This document shows, piece after piece, positions 37,437 to 48,800 of a stretch of 64,000 bases of DNA. The notes beneath the pieces were generated by a model that saw only the letters and a list, made by a program, of their open reading frames with translations, was not told where the DNA came from and did not search any database. Origin of the DNA: Tetramitus jugosus (taxonomy: Eukaryota; Heterolobosea; Eutetramitea; Acrasida; Vahlkampfiidae); the NCBI GenBank assembly GCA_937625935.1, contig OW569357.1:491001-555000 (forward strand), written 5' to 3'. The position numbers and the translations under genes are program-made. Numbering within the stretch: position 1 is the stretch's first letter; each line of letters begins with the position of its first letter.

Positions 37437-39005
37437 TTATAGATCAGGCATGTATCTGGGAATGTTCTCTGGTGCAGTCGCATTTTGAAGCATCGCATAC
37501 TCGTCAATCAGAGTGTGTATCGCCTCAATACTATCATGGAAGAAGGAATCTTCCATGTATTGTGTATAGTGATGCATGTAAGATTTCTTCTTGTACAGTT
37601 TCATAAATCGATGTGACATGTTGGTGAATGTTTCGCCTATGCAGCAATTATTGGCAAGACACAACAGGGAATAAGCTTGATTCACTGGAGGAACGCTGCA
37701 CGATCCCACCTTAAATCCCTCCTCGTTCCAATGAATCATGTCAATCTCCTTCCTGAGCTTAACAATATTCCGATTGATATCAGAGATTTGAACCTTTCCT
37801 CTGACCATTAACCCAAGAGCGAGATATTTACTGTGTTTAGGATCAACTGTCATTAATTGATAATCCTTGTTGACAGCATCAGCAAACATTGCGTCGATAT
37901 TTCTAGGGCTCATGTAATTCACATCTTTTGGCATAACGAGAGGACTCAAACTACTGAGTAGGAAGTGTAGTCTTGGATAGGGCACTAGATTCATTGTAAT
38001 CTCATTTAAATCCACATTCAAACTGCCTTCAAATCGCATAGAACATGTGAGGTTGGTCAACAAGTTGGCAGCAATGTTGTTCATGTGATCAAAAGGCTTA
38101 CTCTGTGAAGAGGGATCATTTGAATTCGTTGTAATAGTAGTGTTTGCGTCGTAAGCCACCGAACCTCTGTTTCTAAACCGACCACTCTGGGAAACCAGCT
38201 TATTCGCTCGATTGGTTAGATCGAACAATGACTGATTATCAATCGGGAGAACACAATCGGCATGATCTGCGAGTTCCTTCAGCGCCAAAATAGAGTTATA
38301 TGGCGAAGTGATTACATCATCATCTTCAGATGGAAATACTGCAGTGGTGAACCGATAGACGTCCTCGTAATTGTCCTTTAGCAATTTTAAAATATATGTT
38401 CCTAGGCCTGAGCCAGTTCCTCCTCCCATTGAGTGCAACAAGAAGAAGCTTTGCAACGAATCACAACATTCTGTTGCTCTTCTTACATTCTCCAATATTG
38501 TATCTGCATATTGTGGTCCATACACCTCATGTCCATGTGCCCAGTTGTTTCCAGAACCAGACACATCACTGATGAGTGCTCTGTCGTCAAACAACTCTCC
38601 AAGCTTCTTATCTGCAAGCAGTTGGTTGATCACCCCCTCTTCCATATCCACCAAAATAGCTCGTGCTTTTAAGCTTCGAATCTCCTCGTTGGATGAGAAA
38701 CCCAGCTTTTGTTGTTTCTTTGGTTTGGAAGGTTGTGCCTTCTTGAGTCGACCTGCAGTGTTGTTTTTCCTGCCGTACCGAAAGGGATCGTCAAATGAGC
38801 CATGATCATCATCGTCGTCCAAGTTTTTGACATCTGGGCAGTCTTCGTACCTAGAGTCCACATTTCTGAAGAAGGTGCTCAGTGCATCGTTGTACATTCC
38901 GTCCTTTGTGTGATTGGCATGTTCTGATAGAGCTAAATCCCAGAATCTACATCCAATCTGGTTACCACATTGACCTATTTGAATTGTAATGAGTTCTCGT
39001 GGCAT
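37437..39005 (-). CDS. TUBE1: Epsilon-tubulin
   Basis: 522 aa. N-terminal ITIQIGQCGNQIGCRFWDLA, FFRNVDSR, ILVDMEEGVINQLL, ISDVSGSGNNWAHGHEVYG, the GTP-binding HSMGGGTGSGLGTYILKLL and PSEDDDVITSPYNSILALKE distinguish epsilon- from alpha/beta/gamma-tubulin. Acidic and Lys-rich insertions lie after residue ~55. Epsilon-tubulin is needed for triplet microtubules of centrioles and basal bodies, so the organism should build basal bodies at some stage. Confidence 0.93.
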   Translation of the reverse strand: MPRELITIQIGQCGNQIGCRFWDLALSEHANHTKDGMYNDALSTFFRNVDSRYEDCPDVKNLDDDDDHGSFDDPFRYGRKNNTAGRLKKAQPSKPKKQQKLGFSSNEEIRSLKARAILVDMEEGVINQLLADKKLGELFDDRALISDVSGSGNNWAHGHEVYGPQYADTILENVRRATECCDSLQSFFLLHSMGGGTGSGLGTYILKLLKDNYEDVYRFTTAVFPSEDDDVITSPYNSILALKELADHADCVLPIDNQSLFDLTNRANKLVSQSGRFRNRGSVAYDANTTITTNSNDPSSQSKPFDHMNNIAANLLTNLTCSMRFEGSLNVDLNEITMNLVPYPRLHFLLSSLSPLVMPKDVNYMSPRNIDAMFADAVNKDYQLMTVDPKHSKYLALGLMVRGKVQISDINRNIVKLRKEIDMIHWNEEGFKVGSCSVPPVNQAYSLLCLANNCCIGETFTNMSHRFMKLYKKKSYMHHYTQYMEDSFFHDSIEAIHTLIDEYAMLQNATAPENIPRYMPDL

Positions 39006-39072
39006 TTTATATTTGTTGAATTCATTCCTCTGTCTCCAAAGAAAATGCTCCGATGAACCGTAAAGTTAAAAA

Positions 39073-39080
39073 GGCGGGAA
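39073..39080. promoter_or_regulatory. E2F-like site upstream of epsilon-tubulin
   Basis: GGCGGGAA (TTCCCGCC on the gene's strand) 68 bp before the start codon, flanked by A residues. Motif evidence only. Confidence 0.35.
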
Positions 39081-39366
39081 CGCTCGTCTTCTGGATCAGA
39101 AGGCCAAGTAACATTCATCTTTGAAAACCCATGTTCTTGGATGTTGCATTAAATTCTATTCCAGGATTAAGGAACCAGAACCTGATCAGAAGTGGTTCGA
39201 GTTTTTCCTAGAGCGGATAAACTCGCAACAATTCACACGCGATAATCTTTTTCCTCAAGGTCAGAAGAAGCTGTTTTTTGGACTCTCCTTTGCGGATGCA
39301 ACAAAAACGAAAGAAGAAGAAGCCGCCAGCATTCAATCAACAACAACACATCCTCCTCGTGCAAAC

Positions 39367-40599
39367 ATGTCTTCTTCCACAAACAAAAGCAAAGCTCAAG
39401 CATCGTCATCATCAACATCAACATCAACAACAACAACAAGTGGTCAGCAAAGTGAAACATACAAGGCAGCAATTCATTTCGCAGCGGGAGGTCTAGGAGG
39501 CTGCGTCGGTGCTATATTCACACAACCACTCGACGTACTCAAAACGAGGCTTCAATCATCCGTTAAAATTGATTCGATTCAACAAGGACACTACAACCAT
39601 CAAACATCAACAGCAGGCACGACTACAGGAAGATCTTGGAGTCATTTGTTTCGATCAAAAACATTGGCATCGCTTCAACTCACATTCAAGAATGAGGGCA
39701 TGAGCGGACTATTTCGTGGTTTGGCGCCAAATTTGATTGGAATCGTACCCAGCAGAGCCATTTATTTTTCATCGTACAATACGACAAAGAGCTTTTTGGA
39801 AAAGTTTGGATATTTCAATGACAAAAACAAAACGAACAACAATAGTGATGCGAGCTTGGAGCACGCAAGTCCATTGATTCACATTCTCAGTGCTGCTAGT
39901 GCTGGTGTTGTGGTTCCAACGATTATGAACCCTGTTTTCCTTGTCAAGACAAGGATACAGTTGGAACAGTTTAGTCGAACTCATACGACATCTGCATTGA
40001 CATCTGCTGCTACATCATCAGCATCGATATCCACTGGAACACCAAACTACAAGGGCTACTCTGACTGTATCCGCAGAATTTATGCAGAGGAAGGAATTAG
40101 AGGCTTCTATCATGGATTAACGGCCAGTTTCTTAGGTATAGCCGAAACTGCAATCTACTTTGTTCTGTATGAACGAGCAAAAAAGTATTCCCTGCAACAG
40201 AAATTTGCAAAATCAGGGCTGACGGAGGAGGAGTTTTGGAAGACTGAGGCTGCTCGGTCCTTTAGCCCTATGGAGTACATAGTTTTATCTGGTGGTTGCA
40301 AGCTTTTGGCCAGTGCACTCACGTATCCACATGAAGTTGTTCGAACGAGAGCAAGAGAGCGTGTGAATGGCGTTTGCAGATACAACAAGGGTCTGATCAA
40401 TGCCTTCTCAACCATTGCTCGAGAAGAAGGTTACAGAGGATTGTACAGCGGTATGGGAGCTCACATGTTACGTGTCGTTCCCAATACTGCCATCATGTTC
40501 CTGACGTACGAGTTTGTTGTGTGGTTGGCCGATAGTTCCTCTGATGAAAGAAAGAGAGAGGAACTAGCTACTCCCACTGAAGTAACAGACGAAGAATAA
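39367..40599 (+). CDS. Mitochondrial carrier, pyrimidine-nucleotide type (SLC25A33/36, Rim2-like)
   Basis: 410 aa with three Mito_carr repeats carrying PxDxxK-type signatures: QPLDVLKTRLQSS, NPVFLVKTRIQLEQ (Phe in place of the acid) and YPHEVVRTRARERV. The repeat openings HFAAGGLGGCVGAIF, HILSAASAGVVVP and GGCKLLASALTYPHEVVRTR, with IVPSRAIYFSSYN and VPNTAIMFLTYE, fit SLC25A33/36. It would import pyrimidine nucleotides for mitochondrial nucleic-acid synthesis. Start at ATG 39367 (MSSSTNKSKAQ); the frame is open upstream to 39121. Confidence 0.88.
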   Translation: MSSSTNKSKAQASSSSTSTSTTTTSGQQSETYKAAIHFAAGGLGGCVGAIFTQPLDVLKTRLQSSVKIDSIQQGHYNHQTSTAGTTTGRSWSHLFRSKTLASLQLTFKNEGMSGLFRGLAPNLIGIVPSRAIYFSSYNTTKSFLEKFGYFNDKNKTNNNSDASLEHASPLIHILSAASAGVVVPTIMNPVFLVKTRIQLEQFSRTHTTSALTSAATSSASISTGTPNYKGYSDCIRRIYAEEGIRGFYHGLTASFLGIAETAIYFVLYERAKKYSLQQKFAKSGLTEEEFWKTEAARSFSPMEYIVLSGGCKLLASALTYPHEVVRTRARERVNGVCRYNKGLINAFSTIAREEGYRGLYSGMGAHMLRVVPNTAIMFLTYEFVVWLADSSSDERKREELATPTEVTDEE

Positions 40600-41070
40600 A
40601 GTTTTTACTCTTCCTTATGTGAATGCATGCAGTTCTTCCTTGCTGTCACAAGTGTTTTGTAGTTGGATGACCGATCGAATTTCAATATATTTTGACTGGC
40701 CCGACATGATGTCTGAGCGAATTTTTTTCACACCCTGCGCCGATTCTGAATCTTTGAGGCGAATTTTTGTTGATCGCCTTTTGTAAACCCGCTATCAAAC
40801 CGCGAAAACTGGATAAGCTTCTTGATGCTTGCTCAAAAAACTTGGGCTGACCACACATTCCAACGAAAAAAAAAGTTTCAGTCAACACACGTAACACACC
40901 ATCGCTCGAACACACACCATCCACTTTCCCCTCAAACTCTTCATAGCATCATCATCGAGGAATCTACTGGCCAATTCGCTCTATCTACTCTTCTTTTTTT
41001 TTTGATACAAAAAACAACAACAACCTAAACCTACCACCTACTACCTACAACTACCACCACAGCAATAGCA
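40600..41070. other. Intergenic region with promoter of the ATP-grasp-like gene
   Basis: 471 bp. The end nearest the downstream ATG is C/A-rich with CTACCTAC/ACCTACCACC repeats, as expected of a 5' UTR. No RNA gene or conserved ORF seen. Confidence 0.4.
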
Positions 41071-42543
41071 ATGGGCAAACAATCGAAACCTACCAGAGAA
41101 GTTGGAACAGGAGAGTTTGAGACTGACCATCACTTTTACCAAAAAACAATCAATGCTCAAGTATCAAGCGTCGTTCATCATTTTATGAATTTGGGCAATG
41201 AGCGAATCATCTCTCGCTACATGCACTTGAACCCTAATTGTAACCGTGAAGCACTCAGAGAAATTCTGAGCTATAAGCCAAAATTCTTCAAGTGGAGTGG
41301 TGCTGACTTGTTCAATGTCACTACAAGCAACGGTGTGAGAAAGATGGTGCTCATTGAGACCAACAGTTGTCCAAGTGGTCAAAAATCCATGCCAGTCCTA
41401 GCAGAGCACGATGATTATGGTGGTTATCGTGATTTGATGGAAAAGACTTTTAAGCCATTGGTCGAAGAGAGAGAAAAATTAGGATTGTTGCCAAAGGATG
41501 GAAGACTTGCTGTAGTGTATGATAAGAATGTGATGGAGGCGTCTGGTTATGCCACTACTCTGGCTGATTTGTTTGGTGAGCCAGTTTTGTTGGCCGAGTT
41601 TCACTCCATGGAAGATGATCCAAATGTGAGATGGACAGATGACAGAGTCATGGAAGTGAGGGACGCACAAGGTGTGTGGCATCCAATCAAGGCCTGTTTC
41701 CGCTATGTGACACAAAAACCATGGGATCGATTGCCAGTCAATGACACAAAGACTGTTGTTTTGAATCCGATTGCTTGTTGTTTGGCCGGTGGAAGAAACA
41801 AGTTGTTGGCAGCAAAGGCCTACGATTTCTTGAATGCCGAATTGTCCAATTCAGGACTCAAGCTCAACGTTCCAAACACGATTAGAGACGTGGAGAAGAA
41901 TGTTGTTCCTATATGGGTGAACACGATGGGTGGATTTGCTGTTGTGAAGAATCCGTACAGCAATGCCGGTCAAGGTGTATGGACCATTACTAGTGAGGAG
42001 GAATTGGCAGAGTTTATGAGACAGGAGACTGGTTATGATCAGTACATTGTTCAGAGCTTGATTGGTAATCATGAGTGGAGCAGCATGTCACACAGTGGTC
42101 AGTTCTATCATGTAGGAACAGTCCCTGACAAGAAGAACAATATTTATGTGGCTGATTTGAGAATGATGGTCCACTACAATTACAAGAGTCAATCATTCAG
42201 TCCATTGGCACTGTATGCAAGACGTGCTAGCAAGCCATTGGTTGATAATCCAAGCGACATGAAGCATTCATGGGACATTCTGGGAACAAACTTGAGTGTC
42301 AAGACTGAGAATGGAACATGGGACACTGATACGAGCAGATTGATCATTGCTGATAGAAAGGATTTCAACAAGTTAGGCTTGGGTGTCGACAATTTGATTG
42401 ATGCCTATATTCAGACTGTGTTGGCAACTGTTGCAATTGACAAATTGGCATGCCGATTGTTCGACGAGGAAGGTCGATTCAATATCGAACTGTTCAGAAG
42501 TTTGAACAAGGATGATTCGTTGGTCAGAGAAATTGCATTGTAG
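41071..42543 (+). CDS. ATP-grasp-like protein, function unknown
   Basis: 490 aa, globular, without low-complexity runs or signal peptide. MVLIETNSCPSGQKSMPVL near residue 93, PIACCLAGGRNKLLAAKAYDF, WVNTMGGFAVVKNPYSNAGQ and the following QYIVQSLIGNHEWSS look like an ATP-grasp core (nucleotide-binding Lys in VVKNPYSNAGQGVW, Gly-rich loop). YVADLRMMVHYNY may supply metal ligands. The substrate and pathway are unknown to me; a peptide or carboxylate ligase is the family expectation. Confidence 0.65.
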   Translation: MGKQSKPTREVGTGEFETDHHFYQKTINAQVSSVVHHFMNLGNERIISRYMHLNPNCNREALREILSYKPKFFKWSGADLFNVTTSNGVRKMVLIETNSCPSGQKSMPVLAEHDDYGGYRDLMEKTFKPLVEEREKLGLLPKDGRLAVVYDKNVMEASGYATTLADLFGEPVLLAEFHSMEDDPNVRWTDDRVMEVRDAQGVWHPIKACFRYVTQKPWDRLPVNDTKTVVLNPIACCLAGGRNKLLAAKAYDFLNAELSNSGLKLNVPNTIRDVEKNVVPIWVNTMGGFAVVKNPYSNAGQGVWTITSEEELAEFMRQETGYDQYIVQSLIGNHEWSSMSHSGQFYHVGTVPDKKNNIYVADLRMMVHYNYKSQSFSPLALYARRASKPLVDNPSDMKHSWDILGTNLSVKTENGTWDTDTSRLIIADRKDFNKLGLGVDNLIDAYIQTVLATVAIDKLACRLFDEEGRFNIELFRSLNKDDSLVREIAL

Positions 42544-42844
42544 TTTATTGATTTTTTTATAAAGTTTATGCAGCATTTACAACATTTCCATTCTCAATTT
42601 CCTGCATTTCACAACCACATGAAGCTTCAATCACTTGCTCATTTTGGCTGGAATACAAAAATAAAAACACAAGAAACGATCTCATCGATAACACTAAAAA
42701 AGTTCCAATCCAACTGAAAGTTGAGATATTTTACTGCATATTGTTGTGACCACCACGATTCGTAGTGACGCCCAGTATAATTATCTATCTACAACAGTTG
42801 AGATATCAACTTTATTAGTCTCATGATAAAGTACTGTTTGTTAT
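42544..42844. other. 3' UTR spacer between convergent genes
   Basis: 301 bp between the ends of the ATP-grasp-like gene and the large receptor gene. AT-rich, with AATAAA-like signals on both strands; nothing else recognised. Confidence 0.4.
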
Positions 42845-45800
42845 TTATTCCATCTTCAAGAGCCCAACGTCGCCCAATTCTTTGCTCATGGCTCTCACAG
42901 TCATAAACTGAGCGTACTCTGGTGATACTGAGAATCGGGTGAAAGTGTCACAAATGTTCACCAGAAGTTCATTCGAAACATTTAAGAACATTTCTTCAGC
43001 ATCAGCAGCAGACACGTCATCAGTTCTTCCCAACAATGCTCTATAATTCTTCTTCACTTTGCTAGGAATGTTACATTCATAAGGACTTCCATTTGCGATA
43101 CAATCATCATACAAATCCTGCAACATTTTCTTTCTCCTATCTTCAGATGCGGTGATATTGTCAGATCTCACATCTTCCAATCTCTTCCAAAGGATAATGT
43201 TCTCAAGAGCAAACTCCTTCTTGGCGTAGGTGGAGATTGCCAAATACCCATACTCATCTCTCAGCAGATTTTGCAATTGAGATTCAATTGTACTTGTGCC
43301 CGTCTTCAATTCACTCATGTACTGTTTTAGTGTTGCATAGTCTTCATGTTCTCTGTGAAGCTTGGTTCTCTGAACCAGACGAACAAGGGTGGACAAGCCT
43401 CCAAATGCCATTATTCTTAGAGACAGATACATGATGTCGAACAAGAATTCAATGATCTTTGCGGCAGAGTTAGGAGAAGCTCGAGAGTCGAATCGATCAG
43501 TGATACCAACGATGTATGACACTGTCATCACGAAGATGGCACACACCATGAAAATAGACTCAATTCTGAACATCAAGGGGTCATCCGACTTGAAATGATT
43601 CACCATGGTAGAGAAAATCTTGTTAAAGTATGCCAGATCTGCATTACCTTCGTCCATCTTACGGTCTCTTCTCCATAGTTTTCGACTTAGAATAACAGTG
43701 CAGTCCCAAATAAATGTTACCACAATTAGAGCACCCAAAAAGAGTGACATCACGGAGAATGACAGAGCATTGACAGTGGATGCGGCATTGGGTTTGATCA
43801 CATTTGTTGCTTCAAGAATTGATATCACCACAAAGTAAGTGCAGACTGCAACAACAACTAGTGATCCAAGAATAACATATAGCAACTGTGATGATAACAT
43901 CTTCAAGAATCGAATCTTCTTCAAGTTTCGTTTTTCAATATCCATGATAGCATACAAGTTCTTCAAGAAGAAGTAGCGTAACATTTGCCAGAAGTAAATG
44001 AAGAGTGACAATATCACCAAAGGATTCACAATCGTCAGAATGAGATAGGCGATACTATTGATTCCTCTATAATCTCTGGCATTATTGGCAGCAATTAGTA
44101 ACGAGTTTCTGATAATTCCATTCAAAATGCACTCCACAACAATTGCTCCCAACCCAATATAGGGAGCAAGGAAACGAGATTTAACAGGTTGCTTCTTTCT
44201 CCAGAGGAAAGTGATAATCAACAGAGCAACACTTATTACTGCCAAAAGTGAATTGACGATAATACTGGTGATGTAGAGACCATCTGAAGCTTTGTTTGGA
44301 GCAGCTGGATCATAAATGATCATAGCGCTAAAGCTTGTTGTGTGAGTGCAGTGACATACGACACTACTCTCTCCTTCTTCGTACAACCAGCATCCATCCG
44401 TGAACCAAGATGAATTTGTGCTCTCATCCATGAATCGACATTCAAATCTGAATGATGAATTTTCTTTCTCGATCTCTTTGTTCAAGACAATTTCCAAAGG
44501 ATAGTCCATGTTAGACAATTTAACCTTGGTTTCGCCTTGTTTGATTTCAAAATCAACAATAGGAGTACTGAAATTTTGACGGCTTGTGAACTTATAAGGA
44601 TTAAAAGTCTGGTTGAAGCTGATTGATTGAACAATGTACTCCTGTTCAGATGACAACAGAGAAATATTCCGAGGTACATTGACTTGGATGTCACCAGTAG
44701 AAACAGTAGTGCCTCCAATTGTGAAACCCTTTTCCTTCTTCACTGACAACTGGTACGTGTCTGTAGTGATGCTAGTTTGATTCTCAGAGATTAGCTTTGA
44801 ATTTGCGAGCCAAGTCGACACTTTGGAGATTGTAGCAATCATTGGATTATTCAGTAGTGGTTCCTCCTCTTGATACTTGGTAAGTAAATTGGACACTGAT
44901 CGAGCCAATGAATTTGTTGTTGAATCTCTCAATTCCAATTTTCCTTGAGTGCAGAGATCAATAAGTTTATCCACGAGCAAGTGAGAATTCTTCGTCAGAG
45001 TGATGCTTGACCTGTTGTCGTATGTGTTGAATTCAGTCAGTGATTCCAAGGCATTAATACTGATTGTTGCCACATTGGCTGATAGTGATGTATTTTGTGT
45101 GGTATCTCTGTCCAAATTATTGGATACAAAAGATAGTACTGCTTCTACCATCTCTGTTGATTGGTTATGAGCTTGAAGTTTGTTGAACGAACTAGCAACA
45201 ACAGTTAAAATATCCACTGATGATTGATTATTCATGATTGAAATTAGAGATTGCAATACACTTGATGAATTAGAGGACTCAACTAGGCTAATATTGAACC
45301 GAGAAAATGATGCAACACCATAGTTATTGGTTACTGTAGCCTGTATAGTGATTGTACTCGTGCTTAATAGAGGCAATATTGTTTGGATCCTTGACGTATA
45401 CGATGGACTCTGCAGTGGAATAAATCTTTGACTCAGTGAATCATAATATGAGAATACATAGTCCAACGGATAGTATTCTGATTCATCAGTTGCACTAGCG
45501 CTCAGGCTAAATTGAGTTTCCAGAGCCGTTCCATTGCACGGAGAACAACCAGCTGTTTGAATAATGGGCGCAGATGCCGTTCTTCCTGTCACAGATACCA
45601 CTCCATTGTTCGTAAAGTTCGTGTAGCGCACACGTAATGTGAATACATACGTGCTGTTTGCTTTCAGATAGTCTTCTGGAAGAGCAAGTGGAACAACATT
45701 ATATGAACGACCAGCAATGGTCACGCTCTCGTTTGCTTCTTTTCTCTCAATTATCCATTGGTATTCCATCATATGATTAGGTCGATTCTTGGAAACTGAA

Positions 45801-48800
45801 GGCTCAAGACGCAATTTGTACCTCGTATCAAGGATGTTAGGTAATATTGTTATGATTTCTGGAATGGGCATATCAGATAAATCATCAACAACAGTTAGGA
45901 CCACTTCTGCCCTTGCTGTACGAGAAGGATTTTTGGGATCTGAATAGTACACCAGACTGATCGGATAGATTCCAACATCTTCATTGAACAGAAACTTTGA
46001 GCTATTGGTGGCAACAAAGTTCTTACAACCCCCACAACTCCACATGAAGATAGGAGTTGAATTCTTCACGGCATAATCATAGCTCCGTGATGCATCAATG
46101 GTATGATTGTGAAACGATGTCACCATTCTACTTCCACCTGTAATCATGGCCACAGGTATTGAAGGTATCACTACCATTGGAATGTTCAATTCGACTTGGG
46201 TTCCTTGGAACGACAAGGATGCATAGAGATTTCTCGTTTGAGTTGCTACGATATCCACGGTTAGATTGTTTGAGAGTATTCGATAGTTTGTTCCATCGAA
46301 ATACCATCTTTTGTTTTCCGTATCAGCACAAACAGGCAAATTTATGCTCTTCATAACGAGAGAATAAGTTTCATACTGTCTGATAACAATTGTTGCTGTC
46401 TCCCGAATGTAAAGATTGGAAGAGTCAATGACAAATGGGGGCATCGCAACGGAATTAAGTGATTCTCCCACCTTCATTCCCCCGTTAAACACCTCTACTA
46501 AAAAGAGATTGTAAGCTAAACCAAGATAAATTGCCGGCAGAGTGATACTCGAGCCCTTCTGTGCCGCTAGATAGGGATAAATACCAGGTTTTAGGTCACC
46601 ATTGAAAAAAACAGACCACTTATAGGTAAAGTTACCCTGGAGCCCATAGACATACACTGAAAAAATGGCATCCTCGCAATACTTTGTTGGTGTTGTCATG
46701 GTGCTATTCACAACAACAGAGATGTTGCAAGCACTACCATAATACCCAGAGAAACATGTGCAGTCGTCCATACCCACACATTGTCCATGACCTGAACATA
46801 CGTTCAGATCACCTTGATTCAATGAAAAGCATGTAATCGGCTTGCACACCATCAAATCTCGGTTTTGAGTTGCTGAAAGAAGCCTCAGACTCGCATATCT
46901 CAAATTATTGTCTTCTCCTATATAAATTCCGCTAACACCATTCTCATAAAACGGCCCATTCAAGTTCCATGAGAGTGGACTTGAACAATTTGTAAACCAC
47001 CAACCTGAAGTTTGTTGAGTTGCACAGTCAAGAGTTTGTTGAGTTGAGTAGTGATCGAAAGTACCGAAAGGTACTGCTGTATAAGTCTCGTAATTCAGAT
47101 AACCAGTGAGTGCATAGTCGGTGCTTGATGTGCCAATGGAAATGTAACCTGTGTATGATCTCTGATTAGAAGATCCCCATGTTTCTGACATCACATCCAT
47201 TGATGTTCTTGTAAATAATTGAAGATTCTTTAGACCAAGAAATAAATCACCATCTAGATCTCCAAATCCATTTTCGTAAGTTGTCCAATCAACATTAAAA
47301 TCAACATCTCCGAACCTTCTTTTCTGGAGTATAATTCCTTCCGAACCCGTCATTTGACAAGGAACCAACATTGATCTACAGTAAGGATTGATTCTATACA
47401 CGGCAGATGGAGCGTTCGACCACAAGTTACGTACACTCTTGCAATCAACGAGACTATCTGTTTCAGTGCTGTTGAATAAATCATCCTCAATCACATCACC
47501 ACCTAAATCAATGAAGGGTGTGTATAATGTTTTAAAATTTTTCAGAATAGGGGAGCTATTTCCAGCTATGCTTCTGATGAGGGATGCATCTGATGTACCC
47601 CAAGAGTTGAATTGTGCATCCACAACAATCGTACCAGAGTTCACGAGAGTATTGTTGGACAGTTGGAAAGTATTTCGGTTCAATTTCACAGCTCCAGAAA
47701 CACTCACCAGATTCTGAAATGTTGGAAGAAGAAGGTTGTTGGTGATGGTATTGTTCCTGAAGTCAGATAACCGGCAATAGGTTGGATACTTCAGGGTAAT
47801 CACTTGGTTTGAGATAATATTATCCGAGAAAATATTGTCTTGAATCAACATTTGAGAATCGCAAAAGAAACTGTTCTCAAATGATAGAAGACAATCGGCA
47901 TCACTTGCGTTAAAAGTGTTCCTCAGAATAAAGAATAGTCCCTCTCTCTTCTTGACGGACAATGGCCCCTGACAAGAGTCAAAAACATTGTCCTGGATAT
48001 ATGCTTCTGAGGAACTACTGGCAAATGTTGTGATTTTCAATGGATCTGATAGACCTTTGAAATAATTATTGTAAATCTTCAAGATGCCAGGGCCAGCGTC
48101 TATTAGAGATCCTTGAGATCCTGCAGTAAATGAATTGTTATGCATAACAATCGATGACTCTCCTCGCGTATAAATATTCAGCAACGGTGTACCACTGGAG
48201 GAGAACTGATTAGAAATTATACTTATTGAGGATGACAAAGTGTTGTTAGCTTGTGAGATAGATATGACAGGGTTCACAGTAGAATTAATTGATTGAATCA
48301 TGTTGGATTCGATTGTCACATCAGTGGAGAATTGTGTTTGAATAGTGTACTCGGAAGCATCACTAAACTCAGAGTGTCTCACTGTTACCATTGCACCTAA
48401 AGCTTTGATGAGTTTTACCCCTGGGTCAACAACAGAGACATATTCAAGCAAGATGGATGACGTGGCATCAGCAACGATCCTTGGCTGTGGTGATTCATTT
48501 TGACTGTGAATTTGAATGTACTCTTGAAAGGTACCTAGCATTGATAGTGTTGAACCAATGAGTGTAATATTTGCCTCATCATTGAACGCAACCACTACAC
48601 CAGGAGAAAAAGTAAGACTGCCAGTCACTAAGATTGGCCTATCGATGAGATATATCTCATTTGCCCCACTGAACACTTCATCTCCCACAATATCGTGCGA
48701 AATGATAGTAGTTGCACCTAAAACATAAGGACTATGAAAGAAGCACAATAGCACCGAAATAATCAGAAACAGTATCAAAGAAGCTTTCCTGAGGAATGAT

